DNA from: JBKHXU01 sp046565865
Lineage (GTDB): Bacteria; Pseudomonadota; Gammaproteobacteria; Acidiferrobacterales; Sulfurifustaceae
Direction: 5' to 3'
DNA length: 15,352 nt
Assembly (NCBI GenBank): GCA_046565865.1
Contig: JBKHXU010000100.1
Coordinates: forward strand, 1 to 15,352
Positions 1-6,580 of this stretch are shown here, one piece after another; the stretch's first letter is position 1, and each line of letters opens with the position of its first letter. The position numbers were made by a program, and so were the translations under genes. The notes under the pieces are model-generated. The model was not told where the DNA came from. It was given only the letters and a program-made list of their open reading frames with translations, and searched no databases.

Positions 1-267
1 ATGGCGGAAGTGCTCTTGGTCATCACGATCATCGTCGAGATCGGGGCGGCGCTGATGATCATCGTCGGGTACAAGGCCCGGCTCGGGGCGCTGGCGCTGC
101 TGCTGTGGATGATCCCGGTGACGCTCATATTCCACGCGTTCTGGGCGGTGCCGGCGGATCAGGTGCAGATGCAGATGATCAACTTCTTTAAGAACCTTGG
201 GCTCATGGGCGCGATGCTGTTGATCATTGGGTTTGGTCCGGGGGCGTATAGCGTGGATCGGCGGTAG
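1..267 (+). CDS. DoxX family membrane protein, 3' part (5' end lies outside the window)
   Basis: The 88 visible residues hold about three hydrophobic helices (roughly 4-23, 29-48 and 62-81). The order is that of DoxX/YqjF proteins: a Glu in the first visible helix (IVEIGAALMIIVG), a short basic turn (YKARLG), then a helix ending IFHAFW. Family members are usually about 130-150 residues with four helices, so the first helix is missing. The ATG at base 1 is therefore probably an internal Met rather than the start. DoxX proteins are inner-membrane proteins linked to quinone or thiol redox stress, with no agreed reaction. The E. coli relative yqjF lies directly before yqjG, and here the next gene is also a yqjG-type reductase, which supports the call. 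Confidence 0.85.
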   Translation: MAEVLLVITIIVEIGAALMIIVGYKARLGALALLLWMIPVTLIFHAFWAVPADQVQMQMINFFKNLGLMGAMLLIIGFGPGAYSVDRR

Positions 268-268
268 A

Positions 269-400
269 GCCCTCACCCCATCCCTCTCCCGGAGGGAGAG
301 GGGGAGTTGGGTCGCTGCCCTCACCCCATCCCTCTCCCAAGGGGAGAGGGAGTTTCACAACTTGTCCCCTCTCCCTCCGGGAGAGGGTTAGGGTGAGGGC
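269..400. repeat. Cluster of three palindromic repeats (CCCTCACCC...CTCTCCC family)
   Basis: Three copies of a short element beginning GCCCTCACCCCATCCCTCTC lie at about 269-304, 317-351 (both direct) and 365-400 (inverted). Each contains its own small hairpin, CTCTCCC facing GGGAGAG. The inverted third copy can pair with either direct copy, so the transcript could form large alternative stems. This element type is scattered between genes in many proteobacterial genomes. Here it fills the gap between the DoxX gene and yqjG and may limit read-through or protect mRNA ends. That role is inference. Confidence 0.85.
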
Positions 401-448
401 CGTCTCGGTGAACCTGCCTGCTGGCAACATGAACAAGGAGATGTATCG

Positions 449-1411
449 ATGGGCTACCTACAACAAGGCGTTTGGCACACCGGCTGGTACGACACCGGGA
501 AAACCGGTGGTGAGTTTGTCCGGCAGGAAAGTGCGTTTCGCGACTGGATAACGGCCGATGGCAGCAGCCGCTTCCCGGCTGAGCCCGACCGGTATCATTT
601 ATATGTTTCCCTCGCCTGCCCGTGGGCGCATCGCACGCTGATCTTTCGCGCGCTGAAGAAGCTCGAATCGGTGATCTCCGTTTCGGTCGTCGAGCCGGTG
701 ATGGGCGACGATGGCTGGGCGTTTGGTGATGGCGATACGGTTGATGCGGTCAATCACGCGCGATACCTGCGCGACATTTATCTTGCGGCGATTCCTAACT
801 ACAGCGGGCGCGTGACCGTGCCGGTGTTGTGGGACAAGCGCAGGCATACCATCGTCAACAACGAGTCGGCTGAGATCATTCGCATGATGAACAGCGAATT
901 CAACGCCTACACCGACGTGCGCACCGACTACTACCCGAGCGCGCTGCGCGCGCAGATCGACGAGATCAACAAGTACGTCTACGACTACATCAACAACGGC
1001 GTGTACCGCTGCGGCTTCGCCACGCGCCAGTCGGTGTACGAGCGCGCGTTCGATCGGCTGTTCGGCGCGCTCGACGAGGTCGAGGCGCGGCTGTCGCGTT
1101 CGCGTTATCTCGTCGGCAACACGTTGACCGAGGCGGATTGGCGCTTGTTCACCACCCTGCTCCGCTTCGACGCCGTGTACTACGGGCACTTCAAGTGCAA
1201 CCGCCAGCGGATCGAGGACTATCCGAATCTCTCGAATTATCTGCGCGACTTGTATCAAGTGCCGGGTGTGGCGGCGACGGTGAACATGGACCACATCAAG
1301 CAGCACTACTACGCGAGCCATCGGCACATCAACCCGACCGGGATCGTGCCGAAGGGACCGACGCTCGACTTCGCGCGCCCGCACGACCGGGCGCGCTTTA
1401 CCGCGCACTAA
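449..1411 (+). CDS. yqjG: Glutathionyl-hydroquinone reductase (Xi-class glutathione transferase, YqjG type)
   Basis: The 320-residue cytoplasmic enzyme reduces glutathionyl-hydroquinones to hydroquinones using glutathione. The thioredoxin-like N-terminal half carries the family's catalytic motif as SLACPWAHR, with the catalytic Cys at residue 57. The glutathione-binding NNES motif is at about 137-140. The all-helical GST C-terminal domain fills about 160-300. Length and layout match YqjG/EcM4/PcpF proteins. The start is set by AAGGAG at 435-440, eight bases before the ATG. It leads a three-gene run, with only 12 bases separating it from the FMN reductase. Together with the DoxX gene upstream and the pirin downstream this resembles the E. 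coli yqjF-yqjG...yhaK neighbourhood, indicating quinone or electrophile defence. Confidence 0.96.
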   Translation: MGYLQQGVWHTGWYDTGKTGGEFVRQESAFRDWITADGSSRFPAEPDRYHLYVSLACPWAHRTLIFRALKKLESVISVSVVEPVMGDDGWAFGDGDTVDAVNHARYLRDIYLAAIPNYSGRVTVPVLWDKRRHTIVNNESAEIIRMMNSEFNAYTDVRTDYYPSALRAQIDEINKYVYDYINNGVYRCGFATRQSVYERAFDRLFGALDEVEARLSRSRYLVGNTLTEADWRLFTTLLRFDAVYYGHFKCNRQRIEDYPNLSNYLRDLYQVPGVAATVNMDHIKQHYYASHRHINPTGIVPKGPTLDFARPHDRARFTAH

Positions 1412-1423
1412 CAAGGAGCCAAC

Positions 1424-1990
1424 ATGACTCGAATTATTGGTATTGCCGGCAGCCTGCGTCGTGGTTCGTACAACGCTGCGCTGCTGCGCGCGGCGGCAGA
1501 ATCCGCACCGGCGAACAGCAAGATCGAAACCGCATCGATTCGCGGCATTCCTTTATATGACGGAGATGTCGAGGCCGCGGACGGAATACCGGCCGCGGTC
1601 ACGCAGCTCAAGGATCTGGTCGCGGGCGCCGATGCGCTCTTGCTCGTGACGCCGGAATACAACCACTCGATCCCCGGTGTGCTCAAGAACGCAATCGACT
1701 GGATGACGCGCCCGGGCGCCGACATCGCGCGCGTGTTTGGCAACAAACCGGTGGGCTTGATCGGCGCCACGCCCGGTGGGCTCGGTACCGCGTTCAGCCA
1801 AACCGCGTGGCTGCCGGTGCTGCATACGCTCGGCACGCGCATGTACACGGGACGCTCGCTGTATGTTTCGAACGCGGCGAAGGTGTTCGATGGCGAGGGC
1901 AAGCTCGTCGACGCGGCGATGCAGCAGCGGCTGAGAAGCTACTTGGAAGGCTTTGTGGACTTTATACATAACAATCGGCGCCAGGAGTGA
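1424..1990 (+). CDS. NADPH-dependent FMN reductase / quinone reductase (ChrR/YieF-like)
   Basis: A 188-residue flavodoxin-fold protein. The FMN phosphate loop is visible as GSLRRGSYN (residues 9-17), and the flavin-ring loop as TPEYNHSIPG (76-85) followed by LKNAIDW, the signature of this family. Such enzymes use NAD(P)H for two-electron reduction of quinones, and some also reduce chromate or azo dyes; the substrate cannot be read from the sequence. The start follows AAGGAG (1413-1418) by five bases. The stop codon almost touches the next start, so it is very likely co-translated with the pirin. In context it would turn quinones into hydroquinones whose glutathione conjugates the upstream YqjG could process. 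Confidence 0.95.
   Translation: MTRIIGIAGSLRRGSYNAALLRAAAESAPANSKIETASIRGIPLYDGDVEAADGIPAAVTQLKDLVAGADALLLVTPEYNHSIPGVLKNAIDWMTRPGADIARVFGNKPVGLIGATPGGLGTAFSQTAWLPVLHTLGTRMYTGRSLYVSNAAKVFDGEGKLVDAAMQQRLRSYLEGFVDFIHNNRRQE
1982..1986 (+). promoter_or_regulatory. Ribosome binding site that decides the pirin start
   Basis: AGGAG lies inside the last codons of the FMN reductase gene and ends six bases before the ATG at 1993. A GTG at 1987 in the same frame would leave no spacing at all, so the ATG is preferred. Placing the site within the upstream gene suggests translational coupling. Confidence 0.75.
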
Positions 1991-1992
1991 AC

Positions 1993-2880
1993 ATGACGAC
2001 CATCGAGCTCGACACCTCGCGATCGGTTGCATCGATCATCGACAGCGTGAAAACGCTCGAAGGAGGCGGCTTTCCCGTGCGCCGGCCATTCCCGACCGAC
2101 ACGCTGATGCAGGTCGATCCCTTCTTATTATTGGATCACCTCGGCCCCGTCACCTGGGGACCGGGCGAAGGCATCGGCGCGCCGGAGCACCCGCATCGCG
2201 GCTTCGAGACGGTGACGTATCTGCTCTCGGGTGAGATGGAGCACAAGGACTCGGCGGGACATGCGGGCAAGCTTGGGCCGGGCGATGTGCAATGGATGAC
2301 GGCGGGTGCGGGCATCGTGCACTCCGAGCTGCCCTCGCCCACGTTCATGCGCGACGGCGGCGTGATGCACGGGTTCCAGATCTGGGTGAACTTGCCGGCG
2401 CGCGACAAAATGATGGCGCCGCGCTATCAAGAGATTCCGTCGGCTCGCATTCCGACAGCAACCAGCAAGGACGGCCGCGTGCGGGTGAAGGTGATCGCGG
2501 GCAACGCGCTCGGCGTCGGCGCGGTCATCGAGACGCGCACGCCGATTCAATATCTCCACTACACGCTGCAGCCGGGTGGCGAAACGACACAGGCGATTCC
2601 CGAGCAACACAATGCAATGGTCTATATCGTTCGCGGCGCCGCGCGTGTCGGCGCTGACAATCGGGAGATCCACGAAGGTCAGCTCGCGGTATTGGGGCCG
2701 GGCAACGCGGTGCGGCTGGCGAATGACATCGGCGCAGCGGAAAGCGTCGATCTGCTCGTGCTGAGCGGCGTGCCGATCCGCGAGCCCGTCGCCCGCTATG
2801 GGCCGTTCGTGATGAACAGTCAGGATCAGATCCGCAAGGCGATCCGCGATTATCAAGAGGGGCGACTCGGACGTATCTAA
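1993..2880 (+). CDS. Pirin family protein (bicupin, possible quercetinase)
   Basis: About 295 residues, the normal length of a two-cupin pirin. The N-terminal cupin carries the iron ligands in family order: HPH at 66-68 (within EHPHRGFETV), then His110 and Glu112 in GIVHSE. The C-terminal cupin (about 165-265) lacks an obvious metal set, as is usual. The N-terminal region has the typical sequence around VDPFLLLDHLGP. Bacterial pirins such as E. coli YhaK act as redox-sensitive proteins or break down quercetin, and the exact job here is unknown. It is the last gene of the yqjG run, starts three bases after the FMN reductase stop, and faces gluQ tail to tail. Confidence 0.95.
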   Translation: MTTIELDTSRSVASIIDSVKTLEGGGFPVRRPFPTDTLMQVDPFLLLDHLGPVTWGPGEGIGAPEHPHRGFETVTYLLSGEMEHKDSAGHAGKLGPGDVQWMTAGAGIVHSELPSPTFMRDGGVMHGFQIWVNLPARDKMMAPRYQEIPSARIPTATSKDGRVRVKVIAGNALGVGAVIETRTPIQYLHYTLQPGGETTQAIPEQHNAMVYIVRGAARVGADNREIHEGQLAVLGPGNAVRLANDIGAAESVDLLVLSGVPIREPVARYGPFVMNSQDQIRKAIRDYQEGRLGRI

Positions 2881-2882
2881 GC

Positions 2883-2932
2883 ACCGTCATTGCGAGCGTA
2901 ATGAAGCAACCGCCCACAGATTGCTTCGTTGC
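2883..2932. repeat. Dispersed repeat (GTCATTGCGAGCG family) between converging genes, possible terminator
   Basis: The sequence CGTCATTGCGAGCG is followed by a stem formed by AATGAAGCAA (2900-2909) and TTGCTTCGTT (2921-2930) with one G-T wobble and an 11-base loop. This is a member of a repeat family common between genes in proteobacteria; related copies lie at about 13270-13352 and 13911-13970. Sitting between the converging pirin and gluQ ends, it may help end transcription both ways, although there is no long T-run. Confidence 0.7.
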
Positions 2933-2936
2933 CAAG

Positions 2937-3821
2937 TTACCTAGGAACGGCGGATAAATTCCAGTGCGCCCGGCCCCAGTCCACGACAACCTCGGGCTTC
3001 TCTCGCGCCAGATCGGGTGGCGGCGCCTGTCCCAGAAACGTCAGCGCATCGTATAACGCGGTCCCGCCCTTTTTTACGTTGATCGCCGCAGCGCCGGTTT
3101 GCTTCGACAGTTTCTCGCCGCTTGGGCTGAGCACCACCGGCAGATGTGCGTAGATCGGCGTCGGCAGACCGAGCAGGCGTTGCAGATGAATCTGGCGCGT
3201 TGTCGAACCGAGTAGATCGGCGCCGCGCACGACATGGGTGATGCCCTGCGCCGCATCGTCGACCACCACGGCCAACTGATACGCGTACAACCCATCGGCG
3301 CGCTTGACCACGAAGTCGCCGATCTCTTGCGCCAAATTCATGCTAACGTCGCCGCGAATCAAATCAGTAAAACGCACCACGTCCGCATCGACACGCGTGC
3401 GCAGCGCGCGTGCGTTGCGACCCGGCTCGATGCCGTTGCGGCAAGTGCCCGGATACACCGGACCTTCCACGCCAACGAGCGCCGAGTCGGCAATCTCCTT
3501 GCGGCTACATGCACACGGATAAATCGCGCCGCGGACACGCAGCCGCGCGACGGCTTCGGCGTACGCGGCATAACGACGACTTTGATACATCACATCGCCA
3601 TCCCAGGTGAGCGCGAGCTGTTCGAGCGTATGTAGTATGTTGTCGGCCGCGCCGAGTACGGCGCGCGGTGGATCGATGTCTTCGATACGCACGTGCCACG
3701 TGCCATTGTGCGCGCGGGCATCGAGAAAACTGCCGAGGGCGGCGACGAGCGAACCGAAGTGGAGCGGCCCGGTGGGCGATGGGGCAAAACGGCCGCGGTA
3801 GGTGCTTGTAGGCGAGGACAC
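2937..3821 (-). CDS. gluQ: Glutamyl-queuosine tRNA(Asp) synthetase
   Basis: A 294-residue paralogue of the glutamyl-tRNA synthetase catalytic half, lacking the anticodon-binding domain. It activates glutamate and attaches it to the queuosine base at position 34 of tRNA-Asp. The class I signature is FAPSPTGPLHFGS (residues 12-24, HFGS replacing HIGH), and the second motif is KLSKQ (237-241). The zinc ligands of the family are visible as Cys103, Cys105, Tyr123 and Cys127. The start is a GTG preceded by GGTGAGG (3826-3832 on the opposite strand). In many gammaproteobacteria gluQ follows dksA; here it follows a small membrane protein gene by 18 bases, and they probably share a transcript. Confidence 0.96.
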   Translation of the reverse strand: MSSPTSTYRGRFAPSPTGPLHFGSLVAALGSFLDARAHNGTWHVRIEDIDPPRAVLGAADNILHTLEQLALTWDGDVMYQSRRYAAYAEAVARLRVRGAIYPCACSRKEIADSALVGVEGPVYPGTCRNGIEPGRNARALRTRVDADVVRFTDLIRGDVSMNLAQEIGDFVVKRADGLYAYQLAVVVDDAAQGITHVVRGADLLGSTTRQIHLQRLLGLPTPIYAHLPVVLSPSGEKLSKQTGAAAINVKKGGTALYDALTFLGQAPPPDLAREKPEVVVDWGRAHWNLSAVPR

Positions 3822-3839
3822 GCCGCCTCACCCGGGGGG

Positions 3840-4124
3840 CTAACGCCGCCGACTCACTGCGCGCGTGCGATGGAACTTTTGCGGCATCACGGCCACGAGC
3901 AAGATCGCCGCGAGCGTTACCCAGAACAATACTTCCATAATATGGTTTGCGGCATAGCGCGCGGACTCGCGCGAGCCGGTGATCATCACCGCGAGCGAGT
4001 CGGACGCCGGCAGCACGTCGTAGATCGCCAGCCACGCGAAGCCATACAGCAGCGTAATGGCGAACGCCTTCTTCGTGCGTGTATTGAGCAAGCGGTGCAG
4101 TGAGTCGTGCAGCGTGCGCAGCAT
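3840..4124 (-). CDS. Small two-helix membrane protein of unknown function
   Basis: I do not recognise this 94-residue protein. It has a basic, amphipathic N-terminus, a first helix at about 20-38, a polar loop with TGSRESARYAAN (49-60), a second helix at about 63-80, and a strongly basic tail ending SRRR. This suggests an inner-membrane hairpin with both ends in the cytoplasm. The reading frame stays open upstream to 4358, but that part translates a dispersed repeat, so I chose the ATG at 4124. That ATG lacks a clear ribosome binding site and lies shortly after a likely promoter and a palindrome. The gene ends 18 bases before gluQ and is probably co-transcribed with it. Confidence 0.65.
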   Translation of the reverse strand: MLRTLHDSLHRLLNTRTKKAFAITLLYGFAWLAIYDVLPASDSLAVMITGSRESARYAANHIMEVLFWVTLAAILLVAVMPQKFHRTRAVSRRR

Positions 4125-4136
4125 AGTTTTCGACGC

Positions 4137-4150
4137 CGGTTGTACAACCG
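4137..4150. promoter_or_regulatory. Perfect 14-base palindrome, candidate operator
   Basis: CGGTTGTACAACCG is its own reverse complement. It overlaps a second smaller inverted repeat, ACAAC-C-GTTGT (4144-4154). It covers the expected transcription start of the - strand promoter at 4153-4181 and ends 12 bases before the start codon at 4124. A repressor bound here would block initiation. The regulator is unknown. Confidence 0.45.
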
Positions 4151-4152
4151 TT

Positions 4153-4181
4153 GTTGTAGCGAATGTGTGGGTATCGGACAA
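4153..4181 (-). promoter_or_regulatory. Candidate sigma-70 promoter for the small membrane protein and gluQ
   Basis: On the - strand, TTGTCC (4181-4176) is separated by exactly 17 bases from TACAAC (4158-4153). Each box matches four of six consensus bases. Transcription would start near 4146, within the palindrome described at 4137-4150. Confidence 0.4.
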
Positions 4182-4230
4182 GCGGCGACCGACGCTTGGC
4201 GAGCAGGAAACGATGTACGGGTGGGTCGCA

Positions 4231-4327
4231 TAACCGTCATTTTCGCGGAAGCGGGCATCCATGCGCGGCGCGGGTTTCGCTTTACCCCGCTGGATTTCCC
4301 GTTTTCGCGCGGGCGCGACGCCTGAAC
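4231..4327. repeat. Dispersed imperfect inverted repeat (CGTCATT..CGCGGAAGCGGG family)
   Basis: The left arm, about 4233-4261, reads CGTCATTTTCGCGGAAGCGG and continues GCATCCA. A diverged inverted copy of it is found near 4291-4322 (TGGATTTCCCGTTTTCGCG...). This is a degraded member of a repeat family common in proteobacteria, often seen as CGTCATTCCCGCGAAAGCGG. In the - strand frame it reads DARFRENDG, a typical repeat-derived peptide, which is why the upstream extension of the 4124 gene is not believed. Confidence 0.6.
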
Positions 4328-4339
4328 GGGACGCTGACC

Positions 4340-4723
4340 CTATCCAATCTTCAAACACTCGGTCAACCGCGTTTCGTCAATCGGATACGCCAACGCCTGC
4401 AGCGTCGGAAACCGCGCCTTCAATCGTTCGAGTTGGTGCGCGTGCTCCTTCTCGTAGAACACGATCACGCGCGTGTCTTTGTTGCGTTGCACCGCCGCGA
4501 GCAAGGACTCCAAGCTGCTGGTGCGGTCGCGGAAATCCGACTGAAAGTTGAACTCGGCGACGATTGCGTTCGGCGCTCGCTGCTTGATCGCGCTCAATGC
4601 GCGGCGCACGGACACGGCGGTCGTCACGGCGTAACCCGCGGCCTCGTAGATCGGCGCGAAGTTGGGATAACCGCCAAGCTCGATGACGGACAGCAGTACC
4701 GGTTTGTTGGCAGGTATGGTCAT
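4340..4723 (-). CDS. Receiver-like protein lacking the phospho-acceptor Asp
   Basis: The 127 residues follow the order of a CheY-type receiver domain: beta strand VLLSVIELGG (9-18), helix with YEAAGY (26-31), SVRRALSAIKQRAPNAIV (38-55), a strand ending VAEFNF (55-60), VIVFYEKE (87-94), and ALAYPIDETRL (111-121). The helix-strand pattern and the spacing to the final PID suggest a receiver fold. The residue expected to be the phosphorylated Asp is Glu57, and the conserved Lys before the Pro is Tyr114. It has no output domain. If the fold is right, it would be a phosphorylation-independent receiver acting through binding. The family assignment comes from pattern only. It lies upstream of the small membrane protein and gluQ on the same strand, with a 215-base gap. 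Confidence 0.7.
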   Translation of the reverse strand: MTIPANKPVLLSVIELGGYPNFAPIYEAAGYAVTTAVSVRRALSAIKQRAPNAIVAEFNFQSDFRDRTSSLESLLAAVQRNKDTRVIVFYEKEHAHQLERLKARFPTLQALAYPIDETRLTECLKIG

Positions 4724-4790
4724 TTCGCTACTCTACATCGCGTGCGCAGAAAGTTGCACTAAGGATGCAGCCAAATAACCTTTCCGGCGG

Positions 4791-4824
4791 CGGGTTGAAC
4801 CCGTGAAACGCACTCGCCTACACT
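4791..4824 (+). promoter_or_regulatory. Candidate sigma-70 promoter with an overlapping inverted repeat
   Basis: TTGAAC (4795-4800) and TACACT (4819-4824) are 18 bases apart and each matches four of six consensus bases. The perfect inverted repeat CGGGTT-G-AACCCG (4791-4803) overlaps the -35 box. It could be an operator for the OmpA-type lipoprotein gene, which starts about 33 bases further on. Confidence 0.4.
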
Positions 4825-4857
4825 GCCGGTCCGCCCGAAGAGACAAGGAGAGTGCCG

Positions 4858-5580
4858 ATGACGCAATTCAAACTGGTCGCTTACGGATTCGTGCCGCTGC
4901 TCGGCGTAGTTATCGCGGGCTGCGCCCACACCGAGTCAAAGCCGGCTTCCGCGAAAGGACTTTCGGGATACGTGCAGCAGAGCAATTGCGACATTGTGCG
5001 AACCAGCACGAATGAATGCCTGCGTACGAGTACATGGTCGCCCGAGCAAGCCATCGCGCAATGCGACCCGCAACAGGTCGCACGCGCCGCGCCGCAGCCC
5101 GTTGACCCCGCTCAGACCGACGAACTGCCGCCTCCTACTACCGCCCAGGCCGTCGATGTTCCGCCCGATATCGAACAAACGGCGCAGCCGCGGACCGAGG
5201 AGCGCATCGTGCTCGGCGCCGACACCTATTTCGATTTCAATCAGGCGACGCTGCGACCGCAAGCGCAGGCCACGCTCGACAAGATCGCCGCGCGCGCCAA
5301 ACAGGCGGAGGAGCTGTCGATTGAAATCGTCGGGCACGCCGATCAGATCGGCGATGACGAGTACAATCTCATGCTTTCGCAGCGCCGCGCCGACGCGGTG
5401 CGCGCGTACTTCGTCGATCAGGGCGTGGCCGCCGACGCCATTCGCGTCGAGGCGCGCGGCGAGACCGATCCGGTAGTGCGTTGCCAAGGCCGGCAAGGGG
5501 CGGAGCTGGTAAGTTGTTTGCAGCCGAACCGCCGCTCCGAAATCATGTTTTCGGCGCTGGAAGCGAGCGAGGATCAGTAG
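4858..5580 (+). CDS. OmpA family peptidoglycan-associated lipoprotein
   Basis: A 240-residue outer-membrane lipoprotein. The signal peptide ends in the lipobox VIAGC with Cys22 as the lipidated residue; Ala follows it, so outer-membrane sorting is expected. A low-complexity Pro/Ala/Gln linker (about 75-110) leads to a C-terminal OmpA domain (about 115-238). That domain has the family features FDFNQATLRPQAQATLDKIA, IVGHADQIG, LSQRRADAVRAYF and a final NRRSEIMF. This domain binds diaminopimelate in peptidoglycan and anchors the outer membrane to the wall. The region between lipid anchor and linker holds three Cys residues within a short stretch, which may form disulfides. AAGGAG (4845-4850) with a seven-base gap selects the ATG over the GTG at 4852. 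Confidence 0.93.
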   Translation: MTQFKLVAYGFVPLLGVVIAGCAHTESKPASAKGLSGYVQQSNCDIVRTSTNECLRTSTWSPEQAIAQCDPQQVARAAPQPVDPAQTDELPPPTTAQAVDVPPDIEQTAQPRTEERIVLGADTYFDFNQATLRPQAQATLDKIAARAKQAEELSIEIVGHADQIGDDEYNLMLSQRRADAVRAYFVDQGVAADAIRVEARGETDPVVRCQGRQGAELVSCLQPNRRSEIMFSALEASEDQ

Positions 5581-5646
5581 CCCGCCACGGCGCATAGCCC
5601 TTCACCGGCGCAAGCCGTATGCTTGCGCCATGATAACGGGGGCGAC

Positions 5647-6501
5647 ATGCGCATCGTAACCGCGCGGCACGCCGGCGCCGAACGCATCGGTCTGCTGCGC
5701 GGCGAGATCGTGGAGTTTCCGCCGTCAGGCCCGCCATCGCTGTTGGCGCTGGTCGAGGCCGGGCCGACGGCGTGGCGGGAGTTCGCGCGCACGGCCGGCA
5801 CCGCGGCGCCGTTGGCGTCGGTCGAACTGCTGGCGCCGATACCACGACCCCGCAAGAACATCATGTGCCTCGGCTGGAACTACGCCGACCACGTGCAGGA
5901 GAGCGCAGGCGCGCGCGAGCGACAAACATCGCTGCCCGAGCATCCCATCGTCTTCACCAAAAATGTCACCAGCGTCACCGGCCCGTATAGCGATGTCCCG
6001 GCGCACACCGGCGTCACCGAGCAGTTGGATTGGGAGGTCGAGCTCGGCGTCGTCATCGGCATCGGCGGGCGCCATATCGCGCGCGAGCGGGCGTTGCGTC
6101 ACGTCTTTGGCTATACCGTGGTCAACGACCTCTCCGCGCGCGATCTGCAATTTCGCCATAAGCAGTATTTTTTGGGCAAAAGCTTGGACGGTGCCTGCCC
6201 GATGGGTCCGATCGTCGTCACTGCCGACGAGATCGACGACCCGCAACAGCTCGCGCTGCAAAGCCGGGTAAACGGCGTCGTCAAGCAATCCTCGAACACG
6301 CGCCACATGATCTTTCCCGTCGCCGAGATCATCCATGTCCTGTCGCGCGGCATGACGCTCGAGCCGGGCGACATCATCGCCACCGGCACCCCGAGCGGCG
6401 TCGGCTTCGCGCGCACGCCGCCGGAATTCCTCAAACCGGGCGATGTCGTCGAATGCGAGATCGAAAGGATCGGAGTGCTGCGCAATCGGATAACGGACTA
6501 A
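5647..6501 (+). CDS. Fumarylacetoacetate hydrolase family protein
   Basis: A 284-residue cytoplasmic enzyme with an N-terminal cap (about 1-65) and the FAH catalytic fold (about 68-284). Metal ligands are visible as Glu130 and Glu132 (in DWEVELGVVIG) and Asp161 (in VVNDLSARD). The usual catalytic His-Glu pair is in NYADHVQE (His82, Glu85). GTPSGVG (247-253) closes the active site. Members cleave or decarboxylate acylpyruvates or catabolic ring-fission products such as 5-oxopent-3-ene-tricarboxylate; the substrate cannot be told from the sequence and no pathway genes flank it. A TTG at 5623 is in frame, but the ATG after the G-run at about 5638-5642 is more likely. The stop codon forms part of the hairpin that follows. 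Confidence 0.93.
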   Translation: MRIVTARHAGAERIGLLRGEIVEFPPSGPPSLLALVEAGPTAWREFARTAGTAAPLASVELLAPIPRPRKNIMCLGWNYADHVQESAGARERQTSLPEHPIVFTKNVTSVTGPYSDVPAHTGVTEQLDWEVELGVVIGIGGRHIARERALRHVFGYTVVNDLSARDLQFRHKQYFLGKSLDGACPMGPIVVTADEIDDPQQLALQSRVNGVVKQSSNTRHMIFPVAEIIHVLSRGMTLEPGDIIATGTPSGVGFARTPPEFLKPGDVVECEIERIGVLRNRITD

Positions 6502-6522
6502 CGCCCGCGCAGCCGGGCGTTA
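6499..6522. terminator. Hairpin including the stop codon of the FAH gene
   Basis: TAACGCCC (6499-6506) pairs perfectly with GGGCGTTA (6515-6522), and one more G-C pair closes a six-base loop. The stem contains the TAA stop. There is no T-run after it, so it may slow or end transcription only with help. It lies between two converging genes. Confidence 0.55.
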
Positions 6523-6523
6523 G

Positions 6524-6566
6524 GGAAACTCTGATTAATCGCAATGACATATTAATCAGAGTTTCC
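6524..6566. repeat. Perfect 16-base inverted repeat with 11-base spacer
   Basis: GGAAACTCTGATTAAT (6524-6539) and ATTAATCAGAGTTTCC (6551-6566) are exact reverse complements, and the match extends imperfectly outward to TTAG/CTAA. The AT-rich sequence differs from its GC-rich surroundings. It could be a long bidirectional hairpin between the converging FAH and Cys-repeat genes, or a tiny mobile-element remnant made of two terminal repeats. No T-run follows on either strand. Confidence 0.75.
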
Positions 6567-6580
6567 TTAGTCCTGCGACA

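Noticed and set aside
269..400. Impression of a CRISPR array from repeated blocks
   Set aside because: Repeats vary in length, one is inverted, and there are no regular spacers or cas genes.
224..436. A 70-codon - strand frame through the repeat cluster
   Set aside because: Its peptide (repeating PLPLGEGWGEG) is produced by the palindromic repeats, not by a gene.
599..1414. A long - strand frame opposite yqjG
   Set aside because: The yqjG motifs and ribosome binding site are on the + strand; the antisense text is Val/Arg-rich and has no recognisable domain.
4125..4358. A 78-codon upstream extension of the small membrane protein
   Set aside because: It translates a dispersed repeat (DARFRENDG) and overlaps the end of the neighbouring gene, and a likely promoter lies inside it.
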